This document shows positions 1 through 9,339 of a DNA stretch of 64,000 bases, piece by piece. Made by a program: the position numbers and the translations under genes. A model generated the notes under the pieces. It saw only the letters and a program-made list of their open reading frames with translations. It had not been told where the DNA came from and searched no databases. The stretch's first letter is position 1. Each line of letters starts with the position of its first letter. The DNA is from Cellulomonas fimi (GTDB lineage Bacteria; Actinomycetota; Actinomycetes; Actinomycetales; Cellulomonadaceae): positions 3,472,001-3,536,000 of the forward strand of contig NZ_CP110680.1 in assembly GCF_028583725.1 (NCBI RefSeq). Reading direction: 5' to 3'.

Positions 1-1146
1 CGGTGCCGATGCCGAACACCGTCATCGGCAGGACGAGCTGCCAGACGGGCACCTCGGGGCGGATGACGGCCGCGAGCCACGCGACGACGACCACGAGGAT
101 CGCGAAGCCGGTCGCGACGATCCACTTGGCGGGGACCCGGTCGGACATCCGGCCGGCGACGGGCGCGACGACGCCCGAGAGCAGCGAGCCGCCCAGGCCG
201 ATGAGCGCCGCGTGCAGCGGCGAGAGGCCGAGGACCAGCTGGGCGAAGATCGTGAACGGGAAGAAGATGCCGGTCATCGCGAAGGTCACGGCGAACCCGG
301 CGACGTTGGAGAGCGAGAAGTTGCGGACGTGGAACAGCCGCAGCGGCATCAGCGCGTCGTCGCCCAGGTGGCGCTGCCACAGCACGAACCCGACGAGGAC
401 CAGGACGCCCAACCCGACGATCTCCCAGATCGTGACCGGCCCGACGACGGTGCCCCAGTCGTAGGTGTCGCCCTCCTGCAGGCCGAACACGACGAGGAAC
501 ATGCCGAGCACGGACAGCACGACGCCGAGCCCGTCGAAGGTGCGCGCGTGCGTCGGCAGCGCGGGCAGCCGGCGCAGGGCCAGCCACAGTGCGACGACGC
601 CGACGGGCACGTTGACGTAGAAGATCCACTCCCAGCCGACGGTCTCGACGAGCAGGCCGCCGAGCACCGGGCCCGTGATCGTCGCGACACCCGCGACGGC
701 GCCCCAGACGCCCATCGCGGCACCGCGGCGCGCGGGCGGGAACACGCGCGTGATCATCGACATCGTCTGCGGGGTCATGAGCGCGCCGCCGACGCCCTGC
801 ACGGCCCGCGCCGCGATGAGCATGCCGATCGAGCCGGACAGGCCGCACCACAGCGACGCGAGCGTGAAGACGACGAGGCCGACGACGAACACCGGCTTGG
901 GGCCGAACCGGTCACCCAGGCGGCCGGTGACGAGCAGCAGGACCGCGAACGTCAGCAGGTACGCGCTGTTGACCCAGCCGACCTCGGTGAAGCTCGCGTC
1001 GAGCTCGGTGACGAGGGTGGGGACGGCGATGTTCACGATCGTGGTGTCGATCATGATCATGAAGAAGCCGAGGCACAGCGGCGGGAGCACGCTCCACGGG
1101 CTGCGCCCGTGCAGGTCGACGAGCGCGCGGGGCTGCTCGGTGGTCA
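1..1146 (-). CDS. DHA2-family MFS multidrug exporter, 3' end beyond the window
   Basis: Proton-driven drug/metabolite exporter of the inner membrane (DHA2, 14-TM type, EmrB/QacA-like). The first 382 residues are visible and the gene runs off the left edge. The N-terminal signature DTTIVNIAVP (about residues 34-43), motif A GRLGDRFGPKPVF (about 76-88) and motif C GPVLGG (about 159-164) are all readable, with helices following regularly. The ATG at 1144-1146 is preceded on the minus strand by a good GGAGG site. The gene lies 75 bases downstream of a PadR regulator on the same strand, so the two probably form one operon under that repressor. The substrate cannot be told from sequence. Confidence 0.93.
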
Positions 1147-1221
1147 TGGGTCCTCCGGGGACGGTCGGTGCGCGGTGGGTGCGGCGCGGGTCGGTGGCGT
1201 GGCGTGCCCCGACCTGCGGGG

Positions 1222-1845
1222 TCAGCGGCTGGGTGCGGTCGCCGCGGGGCGGCGGTGCCGGGCCTCGAGGAAGGCGGCGGGGAACGGGTCGTCCCAGCCG
1301 AGGGCGTCGTCGTCGAGCTCGGCGACGGTGCGGTCGAGCCACTCGACCTCGTGGCGCAGGTGCGCGACGTCGTGCTCGACGTCGAGCAGGTGGCGGCGCG
1401 GCAGGCCCTGCGCGCGCACGCGGGAGTAGGCGGACTCGAGCTCGGCGAGGCGCTCGGCCTCGCGCTCGCGGCGCCGGACGAGCGCCTCACGGACGACGTC
1501 GCGCGGCAGGTCGACGGCCTCGGCGAGGCCGACGGAGAAGACGGGGTGGACCGGGTGGTCGTCGCCCAGGAAGCTCGCGAGCCGCCGCTCGTACGCGGTG
1601 CGGCCGGCGTCGGTGAGGCGGTAGGTGGTGCGTTCGGGGCGGTTGCCGCTGCGCTCGGTGCCGAGCGCCTCGACGAGACCGTCGCGGGCCAGCCGCTCGA
1701 CCGCGTGGTAGACGGCGCCGGGGTTGACACGGACGAGCCGGGTGTCGCGACGCTCGACGAGCGTCTGGAAGACGTCGTAGGGGTGCCGCGGGTGCTCGCG
1801 CAGGAGGCCGAGGACGAGGACGGCGACGGCGGACAGCTCGGGCAC
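1222..1845 (-). CDS. PadR-family transcriptional regulator
   Basis: A 207-residue repressor with an N-terminal PadR winged helix (about residues 8-80, with PYDVFQTL and GAVYHAVERL) and a charged helical C-terminal dimerisation domain (about 95-190) of the Vir_act_alpha_C type. PadR proteins of this architecture commonly repress a neighbouring efflux pump and are released by aromatic or drug ligands. The exporter follows directly on the same strand, and a perfect palindrome lies 25 bases upstream of the start, which fits autoregulation of a padR-exporter operon. Its ligand is unknown. Confidence 0.93.
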   Translation of the reverse strand: MPELSAVAVLVLGLLREHPRHPYDVFQTLVERRDTRLVRVNPGAVYHAVERLARDGLVEALGTERSGNRPERTTYRLTDAGRTAYERRLASFLGDDHPVHPVFSVGLAEAVDLPRDVVREALVRRREREAERLAELESAYSRVRAQGLPRRHLLDVEHDVAHLRHEVEWLDRTVAELDDDALGWDDPFPAAFLEARHRRPAATAPSR

Positions 1846-1870
1846 GCGCGGCTCCTTCGTCCGGTCGAAC

Positions 1871-1886
1871 TATTCCAGCCGGAATA
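1871..1886. promoter_or_regulatory. Probable PadR operator
   Basis: Perfect inverted repeat: arms TATTCC and GGAATA separated by AGCC, just upstream of the PadR start. It is conspicuously AT-rich for this genome and sits where the -10 region of the padR-exporter operon should be, so binding there would block transcription. Assignment to PadR is inferred from position. Confidence 0.65.
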
Positions 1887-2082
1887 TACCGACGAGTAGC
1901 CTCCACCGCGATCCCTCGACCGCGCCGGCCCCTCGACACCGGGACAGTTGCGCAAGGTCACAGGTCGGTCTCGGACTTGCGGAATCGCTCCCACACCCTT
2001 CGAGCGGCTGCTTAGCATCGACGCATCCCGCGCCCGTCGCCCCGTCGGCGCGTGCTGACGACGAGGTCCCCCGGAGGCTCGA

Positions 2083-5000
2083 TTGGGCTGGACGCTGCGC
2101 GTGCTGCGGCACCGCGCCGCCGCGCAGAGCACGCTGCTGGCCGCCGTGCTCGCCGTCGCGCTCGTGGGCGCGACCCTGCTCGGTACGTTCGCGCTGCTGC
2201 TGCACACCAGCGAGACCCGCGCGCTCGGCGAGGCGCTCGGCCGGTCGTCCGCGACGGACACCGACATCGACGTGGTGCTGAGCCTCGGACGCGAGACGCC
2301 CGACGAGGCGCTGCCCGTCGCCGAGGACTACCTCGACGACCTGCTCGGCGGCGTCGAGTCCGACCGGTCCGTGTGGCTCACGTCCGCGCTGTACCACGTC
2401 GGCACCGGCAATCGGATCAGCCTGCCGATGGCGTACCTCGCGTCCGAGCCGACCATCCCGGAGCACGCGACGCTGCTCGCGGGCTCCTGGCCGGACGTCG
2501 CGGTCGACGCCGACGGTCGCGTCCCGGTCGCCGTCCCGCGCACCGCCGTGGACGCGCTCGGCTGGACGGTCGGCACCGTGCTCCCCGGCCGCAGCTCCGA
2601 GACGCGCCAGGCCCTGCCGATGGTCGTGGTCGGCGTGCACGAGCTCGACGGACCCGGCTCCGTGTGGACCCGGGACCTCCTCGACGGTGCGCAGTTCCAC
2701 CCGGCCTGGCCGATCCCCGGCACGTTCGGGTTCAACACCGCGCCGCTCTACGGACCCCTCGTGACCGTCCCCGAGGCGCTCACGGACGGCCCCGTGCAGG
2801 TCGCGACCGCACGCGTCGTCGCGGCACCACGGCTCGGCGACGCGTCCACGGCCGACGTCGACGCGCTGCGCACCGCGCTCACCGACGGGCAGGCGACGCT
2901 CAGCGCCGCCGCCTCACCCGTGTCGACCGGCGCGCGCCTCGCCACGTTCCTGCCGATGACCGTCGACGAGGCGGTCGCGGGCCTCGCGGTCACGCGGATC
3001 ACGCTCGTCGTCGTCGGGCTGCTCCTCGTCGTCCTCGCGGTGACGGTCCTGCTGCTCGCGGCGCGTCTGCTCGCCGAGCGTCGGGCCGCCGAGCAGACGC
3101 TCATGGCGTCGCGCGGCGCGACCACCGGCCAGATCCTGCGGCTCGCCGCGATCGAGGCCGCGGGTGTCGCCGCCGTCACCGCGCTCCTCGCGCCCTGGCT
3201 GGCCAGGCTCACCTACGACGCGATCACGCGGCTCGGCGTGCTGCGTGCCGCCGGCCTGCACCAGGACCCCGGCACACCCGCCTCGCTCTGGGTGACCTGC
3301 GCCGTCGCGGCCCTGCTGCTCGCGGGCGTCCTGCTGCTGCCGCTCCTGCGGCGGCGCGGCAGCGTCGTCGAGGCCGAGCAGCAGCTCGTCCGGCAGGACC
3401 GTCGCGGCGCGCTCGCCCGGTCCGGCGCCGACCTCGCGATCCTCGTGCTCGCCGGCCTCGGCATCTGGCAGCTCCAGGGCTACCGCTCCCCCGTGCTCGC
3501 CGGCACCGGACCCGCCCGGATCGACCCGGTGCTCGTCACCGCCCCCGCGCTGCTGCTGCTCGCGGGCGCCGTGCTCGCCCTGCGGCTCCTGCCGCTCGTC
3601 GCCGGGCTCGGCGAGCGCGTCGCGTCGCGCAGCCGGTCCCTCGTCGTGCCGCTCGGCGCGTGGGAGGTCGGCCGCCGGCCTGCGCGCGCGTCGGGGGCTG
3701 TGCTGCTCCTCACGCTCGCCGTCGCGGTCGCCTCCTTCGCGCAGGCCTTCCTCGGCACGTGGCGGACGTCGCAGCACGAGCAGGCCGACCTCGCGACGGG
3801 CACCGACCTGCGCCTCGACCGGCTGCCCGGCGCACCCGTCGAGCAGACCGCGCAGGTCGCGGCCGTCGAGGGGCCGACCGCCGTCAGCGCGGTCACCGAC
3901 CGGCAGGTCGCGGTCGGCGGCTCGATCGACACGCTCAGCGACGCGCGCCGCCCGTGGGCGCAGCTCCTCGCCGTCGACACCACGCACGCCGACGCGCTGC
4001 TGCGCGGCCGCCTCGCCGCCGGTTGGGCCGTCGCCGAGACGCTCGCGCCGGAGACCGCCGACGGGTCAGACGCGGTCGTGCTGCCCGGACAGGTCCGCGC
4101 GCTCGTCGTCGACCTCACGACGGACGCGAAGCCGGCGGCCGACGTGCTGGCGTCGGTCACGCTCGTCGTGCAGGACGCCCTCGGGGTCCGTACGCCGCTC
4201 GCCGTCCCGGGCACGTTCCGCCTCGGCGAGAGCGCCGACGACGTGCCGCTCGAGCTGCCCACGGCCGTCGACGGGCTGTCGCTCGTGGGTGCCGTCGTCG
4301 AGCTCGAGTCCGCCGACGACGAGGACGCGCCGGAGGACCGTGGCGCCCGGGTGCGGGGCGAGACCTCCGTGATGTCGGTCGCGCTCACCGACGTCCGCGT
4401 CGTCGCGCCCGGCGCCGACGGCAGCGCCACCGGCACCGTCACGCCCGTCCCGCTCGACGGCACCGCGTGGCACACCCGTCCCGCGGTGCTCGGCGCCCCG
4501 GAGCCGCCGGGCGTCGCGGTCGTGGACGGCAGCCTGCGCCTGGGTGTCAGCATGATCCCCGAGCTGCTGCGCGCGAACGGCGTCACGTTCGCGGGCACGA
4601 CGTTCGAGGCCCCCGAGGCCCTCCCGGCCGTCATCACCGACACGCTCGCGACCGCCACGGACGCCGAGGAGGGCGACGAGGTCGCGCTCGACCTCGGGGA
4701 CGGCCGGGCGGTGGCCGTCGAGGTCCAGCGGATCGTCCCGTACCTGCCCGGGCACCCCCGCGAGTCGGCGCTCCTCGTCGACCGCGACGCACTCTCGCGG
4801 GCCACGCTCGTGTGGGGCTGGGCCGACCCGATGCTCGACGAGTGGTGGTTCGCGGTGCCCGACGACGACGCCGCCGACGTCGCCGCGCAGATGGTGCGCG
4901 ACGAGCTCGGCGAGCCGACGACCCGCGTCGAGGCGCGCTCCGTCGCGACCGACGGCCCGCTGCGCGTCGGCGTCCAGGCCGCGCTGTGGGTCGTCACGAT

Positions 5001-5397
5001 CGCCGCGCTGGCCCTCGCGTTCGCGGGCTTCGCGATGAGCGCCACCGTGTCCGTCCGGACCCGCCGCCTGGAGCTCGCGCGGCTCCAGGCCCTCGGCGCC
5101 CCGCGCGGCGGCATCGTGCGCGCCGTGCTCGTCGAGCACGGGATCATCGGCGTGCTGGGCGTCGCCGCGGGGCTCGCCATCGGCGGGCTGCTCGCGAGCG
5201 TCGTCGGGCCGCTGCTCACGGTCTCGGGACAGGGGCGCCGCCCCGTGCCCCGCCCGCTCGTGCAGTGGGAGTGGCCCGCGCAGGCCGTGCTCGTCACGGT
5301 CCTCGTCGCGCTGGTCGCGCTCGCGGTCGCCACCACGACGAACGCCCTGGTGCGCCGCGCGTCCGGCACGCTGCTCCGGCTGGGGGACGAACGATGA
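2083..5397 (+). CDS. FtsX-like ABC transporter permease (large, first of pair)
   Basis: A 1104-residue membrane protein with two FtsX/MacB-type permease modules. It has one N-terminal helix (about residues 20-42), a large extracytoplasmic segment, then helices near 305-330, 355-375, 402-422, 450-465, 483-510 and 536-558, a second large loop, and a C-terminal three-helix FtsX module (about 963-985, 1020-1045, 1068-1090). Such proteins work with MacB/LolD-type ATPases to move lipids or peptides or to transduce force. The start is TTG with GGAGG six bases ahead. The stop overlaps the next start (ATGA). The cargo is unknown. Confidence 0.9.
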   Translation: MGWTLRVLRHRAAAQSTLLAAVLAVALVGATLLGTFALLLHTSETRALGEALGRSSATDTDIDVVLSLGRETPDEALPVAEDYLDDLLGGVESDRSVWLTSALYHVGTGNRISLPMAYLASEPTIPEHATLLAGSWPDVAVDADGRVPVAVPRTAVDALGWTVGTVLPGRSSETRQALPMVVVGVHELDGPGSVWTRDLLDGAQFHPAWPIPGTFGFNTAPLYGPLVTVPEALTDGPVQVATARVVAAPRLGDASTADVDALRTALTDGQATLSAAASPVSTGARLATFLPMTVDEAVAGLAVTRITLVVVGLLLVVLAVTVLLLAARLLAERRAAEQTLMASRGATTGQILRLAAIEAAGVAAVTALLAPWLARLTYDAITRLGVLRAAGLHQDPGTPASLWVTCAVAALLLAGVLLLPLLRRRGSVVEAEQQLVRQDRRGALARSGADLAILVLAGLGIWQLQGYRSPVLAGTGPARIDPVLVTAPALLLLAGAVLALRLLPLVAGLGERVASRSRSLVVPLGAWEVGRRPARASGAVLLLTLAVAVASFAQAFLGTWRTSQHEQADLATGTDLRLDRLPGAPVEQTAQVAAVEGPTAVSAVTDRQVAVGGSIDTLSDARRPWAQLLAVDTTHADALLRGRLAAGWAVAETLAPETADGSDAVVLPGQVRALVVDLTTDAKPAADVLASVTLVVQDALGVRTPLAVPGTFRLGESADDVPLELPTAVDGLSLVGAVVELESADDEDAPEDRGARVRGETSVMSVALTDVRVVAPGADGSATGTVTPVPLDGTAWHTRPAVLGAPEPPGVAVVDGSLRLGVSMIPELLRANGVTFAGTTFEAPEALPAVITDTLATATDAEEGDEVALDLGDGRAVAVEVQRIVPYLPGHPRESALLVDRDALSRATLVWGWADPMLDEWWFAVPDDDAADVAAQMVRDELGEPTTRVEARSVATDGPLRVGVQAALWVVTIAALALAFAGFAMSATVSVRTRRLELARLQALGAPRGGIVRAVLVEHGIIGVLGVAAGLAIGGLLASVVGPLLTVSGQGRRPVPRPLVQWEWPAQAVLVTVLVALVALAVATTTNALVRRASGTLLRLGDER

Positions 5398-8252
5398 CGA
5401 CCACCACGACCCGTCCCGGCACGCCCGCCGCGACGCCGACCGAGGAGCGACGTGGCGGTGCGCTGCGCTCGGCCACCGCGCTCGCGCCGCTCGTCAGCCG
5501 CCGGCGCAGCCGCGACGACGCCGGGCTGCTCGCGCTCGCCGCGGTGCTGCTCGCGGTGACCGTCCTGCTGTCCGTCGCGCTCCCGCGCCTGCAGGCACGA
5601 ACCGCCGACGCGACCGTGCGCGGCGTCGTCGCCGAGGCCGGGACGGACGCCGACGTGGCGATCCGGCTGGCGAACCGCGACGAGATCGGCCCCCGCGAGC
5701 CCGACCCGGACGAGGCGACGCTCGTCGCCAACCTCGCGTCGGAGGTGTGGGACGCGACGCCGCGGACGATCCGCGCCGTGACGTCACCCCCCGTGACCGG
5801 CGTCGAGACGATCACGCGGACGGCACGCGTCGCCGGCACCGGCCAGGTCATGCGGCTCGTGCACGTCGGCAGCCGCGAGGTCGGCGCACCGATCGTCCGC
5901 TGGGTGCAGGGCACCGCCCCGGGCGCGGCCGTCTGGGCCCCGACGCCCGAGGACACCGGGAGCTCGGGCCCCGCGATCATCGACCGGCCGGCACCCGAGC
6001 GGGAGATCCAGGTCGGCCTCGCCGCCCGCACGGCCGAGGAGCTCGGCATCGACGTCGGGACGCGGTTCCCCCTGACGCTGCCCGCCGCCGGTCGCGTCGT
6101 CGCACACGTGACCGGGTTCTTCGAGCCGCTCGACCCGGCAGCGGCGCAGTGGCAGCCGTACGACGACCTGCTCGCGCCGTACCCGGCCGCGACGGGCAGC
6201 CAGGCCGAGCACCGCGTCGCCTACCTCCTGTCCGACGAGTCGCTGCCCGACGCGATGGCAGCACTGCAGGTCACCGCGGTCTCGCGCCTCGTGCGGCTGC
6301 CCGCCGAGCCGGAGTCGTTCTCGGAGCGGGACGCGGCGACCGTGGCCCGCGACCTCTCGGTGCTGCTCGCGACGCCCGGCACCTACGCGACGCCGGACGG
6401 CCAGCCGGGCATCGAGACGAACCTGCCGACCGTCCTCGAGGACGCCGTCGACCGCCTCACCGCCGCGCGCGCGCAGGCGTCGGTGCTCCTGGTCGGCCTC
6501 GCGACGGTCGGGGCGCTCGCGCTCGTGCTCGCGGCACGGCTGCTCGTCGGGCGGCGCGAAGGACTGCTGCTCGCCGAGCGCGCGCGTGGCGCGTCGGTCG
6601 CGTCGGTCGTCGTGCGGGCGCTCACCGAGAGCGTCCCCGTCGGCGTGGTCGCCACCGCCGTCGGGGCGCTCGCCGCGGTCCTGCTCGTCCCCGGCACGGA
6701 GGGGAGCTGGCTGGTCGCCGGCACGGTCGCGGTCGTCGCGACGGTGGCACCGGCCGTGGCGTCGGCGCTCGTCGTCCGGCGCGCGTGGACCGGTGCGCGG
6801 CAGCCCGCCAACCGCAGCGACCGCGAGCGGATCGCCCGCCGGCGCGGTGCCCGACGGGTCACCGCGGAGCTCGCGCTCGCCGCAGTCGCCGCCGCCGCGG
6901 TCGTGTCGGTGCGGGGCCGCGGGCTGGTCCCGTCGGGCTCCGGCGACGTCGACCTCCTGCTCGCGGCCGCGCCCGCCCTCCTCGCGGCGGCCGCGACCGT
7001 GCTGGCCGCGCGCGTCCTGCCGCCCGTGCTACGTGGGCTCTCGCGCGCCGCGACCCGCCGCCGCGGTCTGGTCGGCGTCGTCGCGTCCGCCCGCGCCGCA
7101 CGCGCGACGGGCACGCTCGTGCCGATCCTCACGCTCACGACGGCCGTCGCGCTCGTCGTGTTCAGCGGGACGACCGCCGTCACCGTCCGGGCGGGGCAGG
7201 TGACCGCCGCGGACGTCGTGGTCGGCGCGACCGTCCGGCTCGACGGCCCCGTCACGACCGAGCAGGTCGACCTGCTGCGCGACGCGCCCGGTGTCACGGC
7301 CGTCGCGTCGGCGTCCGAGCGGATCGGGCGGTCCTTCGGGCGGTCGAGCGGCGTCAAGGCGCGCGTCCTCATGGTCGACGCGGTCGACATGGCGCGCGTG
7401 CTCGAGGCGCGCGGCGAGCCGGCGGACGGCTGGGCCGCGCTCGCCGACCCGTCGACCGGGGGCCTGCCGGCGCTGCTCACCCCCGAGCTCGCCCGCACCG
7501 CCCAGATCCTCGAGCCCGAGTTCATGGCCACCGACGGCTTCGTGCCGATCGACGTCCGCGGGACCGTCGACGACGTGCCGCGCGTCATGACGCTCGACGA
7601 CGAGACGATCGCCGAGCTGCCGGCAGGGGGCGCGGAGCCTGCGCTCGTGGTCGACCGCGCGCGCTACCAGGAGGTCGTCGGGTCCGCCGTCCCGCTCCAG
7701 GCCGTGTGGCTGGAGGGACCGGGAGCGGCGGCCGCGGTCCGCGCCGCCGGGCTGGAGGACAGGCCGGGTGTGAAGGTGACCGTGCGCGAGGAGTGGCTGG
7801 AGTCCGCCCGCTCGTCGCCGGTCGGGTCCGGGCTCACGGTCCTGCTGCTCGGGTCGGCCGCCGTCCTCGCGATGTACGCCGCGGTCGCGCTCGCGCTCAC
7901 GGTCGTCGCGACGTCCCGCGAGCGCGGTCGCACGCTCTCGGCGCTGCGGACGCAGGGGCTCGACGCCCGCACCGCGCGGGCTCTCACGCTCGGCGAGCTC
8001 GCGCCGCTGGCCGTCGTCTCCGTGATCGCGGGCACCGCCATCGGCGTCGTCGTCCCGTGGGCGCTGACCGACGCGCTCGGCCTGGACCTGCTCACCGGCG
8101 CCCCCGGCACCGCCGAGCTCCGGCTGACGTGGGTGCCCGTCGCGGGCGCCGCCGCCGTGATCGCCGTCAGCCTGGTCGCCGCCGTGCTCGTCGAGTCGGC
8201 GGTCCGCCGGCGGGACCGGCTCGGCGAGGTCCTCCGGGTCGGTGAACGATGA
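5394..8252 (+). CDS. FtsX-like ABC transporter permease (large, second of pair)
   Basis: A 952-residue permease of the same general architecture as the upstream gene but clearly diverged from it. It has a first helix at about residues 44-62, a long external domain, a central cluster of helices (about 362-384, 414-434, 439-461, 488-506, 519-543, 572-598), a second external domain, and a C-terminal FtsX triplet (about 812-840, 868-894, 915-938). The ATG overlaps the previous stop, so the two are translationally coupled. The same reading frame is open far upstream through the first permease gene. That is a GC-rich shadow, and the true start is the coupled ATG. Confidence 0.9.
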   Translation: MTTTTTRPGTPAATPTEERRGGALRSATALAPLVSRRRSRDDAGLLALAAVLLAVTVLLSVALPRLQARTADATVRGVVAEAGTDADVAIRLANRDEIGPREPDPDEATLVANLASEVWDATPRTIRAVTSPPVTGVETITRTARVAGTGQVMRLVHVGSREVGAPIVRWVQGTAPGAAVWAPTPEDTGSSGPAIIDRPAPEREIQVGLAARTAEELGIDVGTRFPLTLPAAGRVVAHVTGFFEPLDPAAAQWQPYDDLLAPYPAATGSQAEHRVAYLLSDESLPDAMAALQVTAVSRLVRLPAEPESFSERDAATVARDLSVLLATPGTYATPDGQPGIETNLPTVLEDAVDRLTAARAQASVLLVGLATVGALALVLAARLLVGRREGLLLAERARGASVASVVVRALTESVPVGVVATAVGALAAVLLVPGTEGSWLVAGTVAVVATVAPAVASALVVRRAWTGARQPANRSDRERIARRRGARRVTAELALAAVAAAAVVSVRGRGLVPSGSGDVDLLLAAAPALLAAAATVLAARVLPPVLRGLSRAATRRRGLVGVVASARAARATGTLVPILTLTTAVALVVFSGTTAVTVRAGQVTAADVVVGATVRLDGPVTTEQVDLLRDAPGVTAVASASERIGRSFGRSSGVKARVLMVDAVDMARVLEARGEPADGWAALADPSTGGLPALLTPELARTAQILEPEFMATDGFVPIDVRGTVDDVPRVMTLDDETIAELPAGGAEPALVVDRARYQEVVGSAVPLQAVWLEGPGAAAAVRAAGLEDRPGVKVTVREEWLESARSSPVGSGLTVLLLGSAAVLAMYAAVALALTVVATSRERGRTLSALRTQGLDARTARALTLGELAPLAVVSVIAGTAIGVVVPWALTDALGLDLLTGAPGTAELRLTWVPVAGAAAVIAVSLVAAVLVESAVRRRDRLGEVLRVGER

Positions 8253-8319
8253 CCGCCCCGCCGCGTGGTCCTGCCCGCCTGTCCGCCCCGCTCCCGCCCC
8301 GTCCCCCTCGGAGGTCCTC

Positions 8320-9339
8320 GTGAACGCCACGCCGACGGCACTCGCGCCGACGCTGGGCTCGCTGGAGGCGCGCGCCCGGCAGCGAACCGGCGCGTTCGGG
8401 GAGGACGCGCTCATCGTGTGCGACTCCCTCGTCCGGATCTACCAGTCCGAGGGCGTCGAGGTGCAGGCGCTGCAGGGTCTCGACCTGCTGGTCGAGCAGG
8501 GCGAGCTCGTCGCGATCGTCGGCGCGTCCGGCTCGGGCAAGTCGACGCTGCTGTCGGTGCTGTCGGGACTCGACGTCCCGACCGCGGGGCGCGTGCGGGT
8601 CGGCCCGTGGGACCTCATGTCGATGTCGGCGAAGCAGCGCGTCGCCTACCGGCGGTCGATGGTGGGCTTCGTCTGGCAGCAGACGGCGCGCAACATCGTC
8701 CCGTACCTCACGGCCGCCGAGAACGTGGAGTTCCCGCTGGCGCTCGCGGGTGCCCGCCGGAGGGTGCGACGCGCGCGGGCCACCGAGCTGCTCGACGTGC
8801 TCGGTGTGGGGTACTGCGCCGGTCGGCGTCCGTCGCAGATGTCGGGCGGCGAGCAGCAGCGCGTCGCGATCGCCGTGGCGCTCGCGAACAGCCCGCAGGT
8901 CCTGTTCGCGGACGAGCCCACCGGCGAGCTCGACACGGCGACGTCGCACGACGTCCTGGAAGGGCTACGGACGGTCAACCGCGAGCTGGGCACGACGGTC
9001 GTCGTCGTCACGCACGACGCGAGCGTGAGCGAGCACGTGCAGCGGACCGTCGCGATCCGTGACGGTCGGACCAGCTCAGAGGTCGTCCGCCGGACGCACA
9101 CGGCCGACGACGGCACCGAGCACGTCGTCGCCGAGGAGTTCGCGGTGCTCGACCGCGCCGGCCGCGTGCAGCTCCCCCGCGAGTACCGCGAGGCGCTGGA
9201 CCTGGTCGGGAAGGTGCGGCTCGCGCTCGAGTCGTCGCACGTCAGCGTGTGGCCCGACCGGCTGCCCGCGGACCGGCCGGAGCCACCGACACGCACCGGG
9301 CGTCACCGGGCCGTCCCCGTCCCCGAGGAGCAGCAGTGA
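8320..9339 (+). CDS. ABC transporter ATPase with AbrB-like C-terminal tail
   Basis: A 339-residue MacB/LolD-type ATPase. Walker A GASGSGKST is at about residues 68-76, signature MSGGEQQR at about 174-181, Walker B ending ADEPT at about 197-201, and the switch His in VTHD near 231. After the usual domain end, about 85 extra residues follow. Roughly 273-315 of these read like a SpoVT/AbrB swapped-hairpin (DRAGRVQLPREYREAL, then a beta-rich LALESSHVSV stretch). I chose the GTG at 8320 because GGAGG lies five bases ahead. An upstream in-frame GTG at 8242 would overlap the permease gene and add a Pro-rich, unconserved leader. It partners the two permeases. Confidence 0.92.
   Translation: MNATPTALAPTLGSLEARARQRTGAFGEDALIVCDSLVRIYQSEGVEVQALQGLDLLVEQGELVAIVGASGSGKSTLLSVLSGLDVPTAGRVRVGPWDLMSMSAKQRVAYRRSMVGFVWQQTARNIVPYLTAAENVEFPLALAGARRRVRRARATELLDVLGVGYCAGRRPSQMSGGEQQRVAIAVALANSPQVLFADEPTGELDTATSHDVLEGLRTVNRELGTTVVVVTHDASVSEHVQRTVAIRDGRTSSEVVRRTHTADDGTEHVVAEEFAVLDRAGRVQLPREYREALDLVGKVRLALESSHVSVWPDRLPADRPEPPTRTGRHRAVPVPEEQQ

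Noticed and set aside
2052..8252. A single open frame of over 2000 codons spanning both permease genes
   Set aside because: The first half is an Arg/Ala/Pro-rich shadow of the first permease gene in another frame. The real second gene begins at the coupled ATG at 5394.
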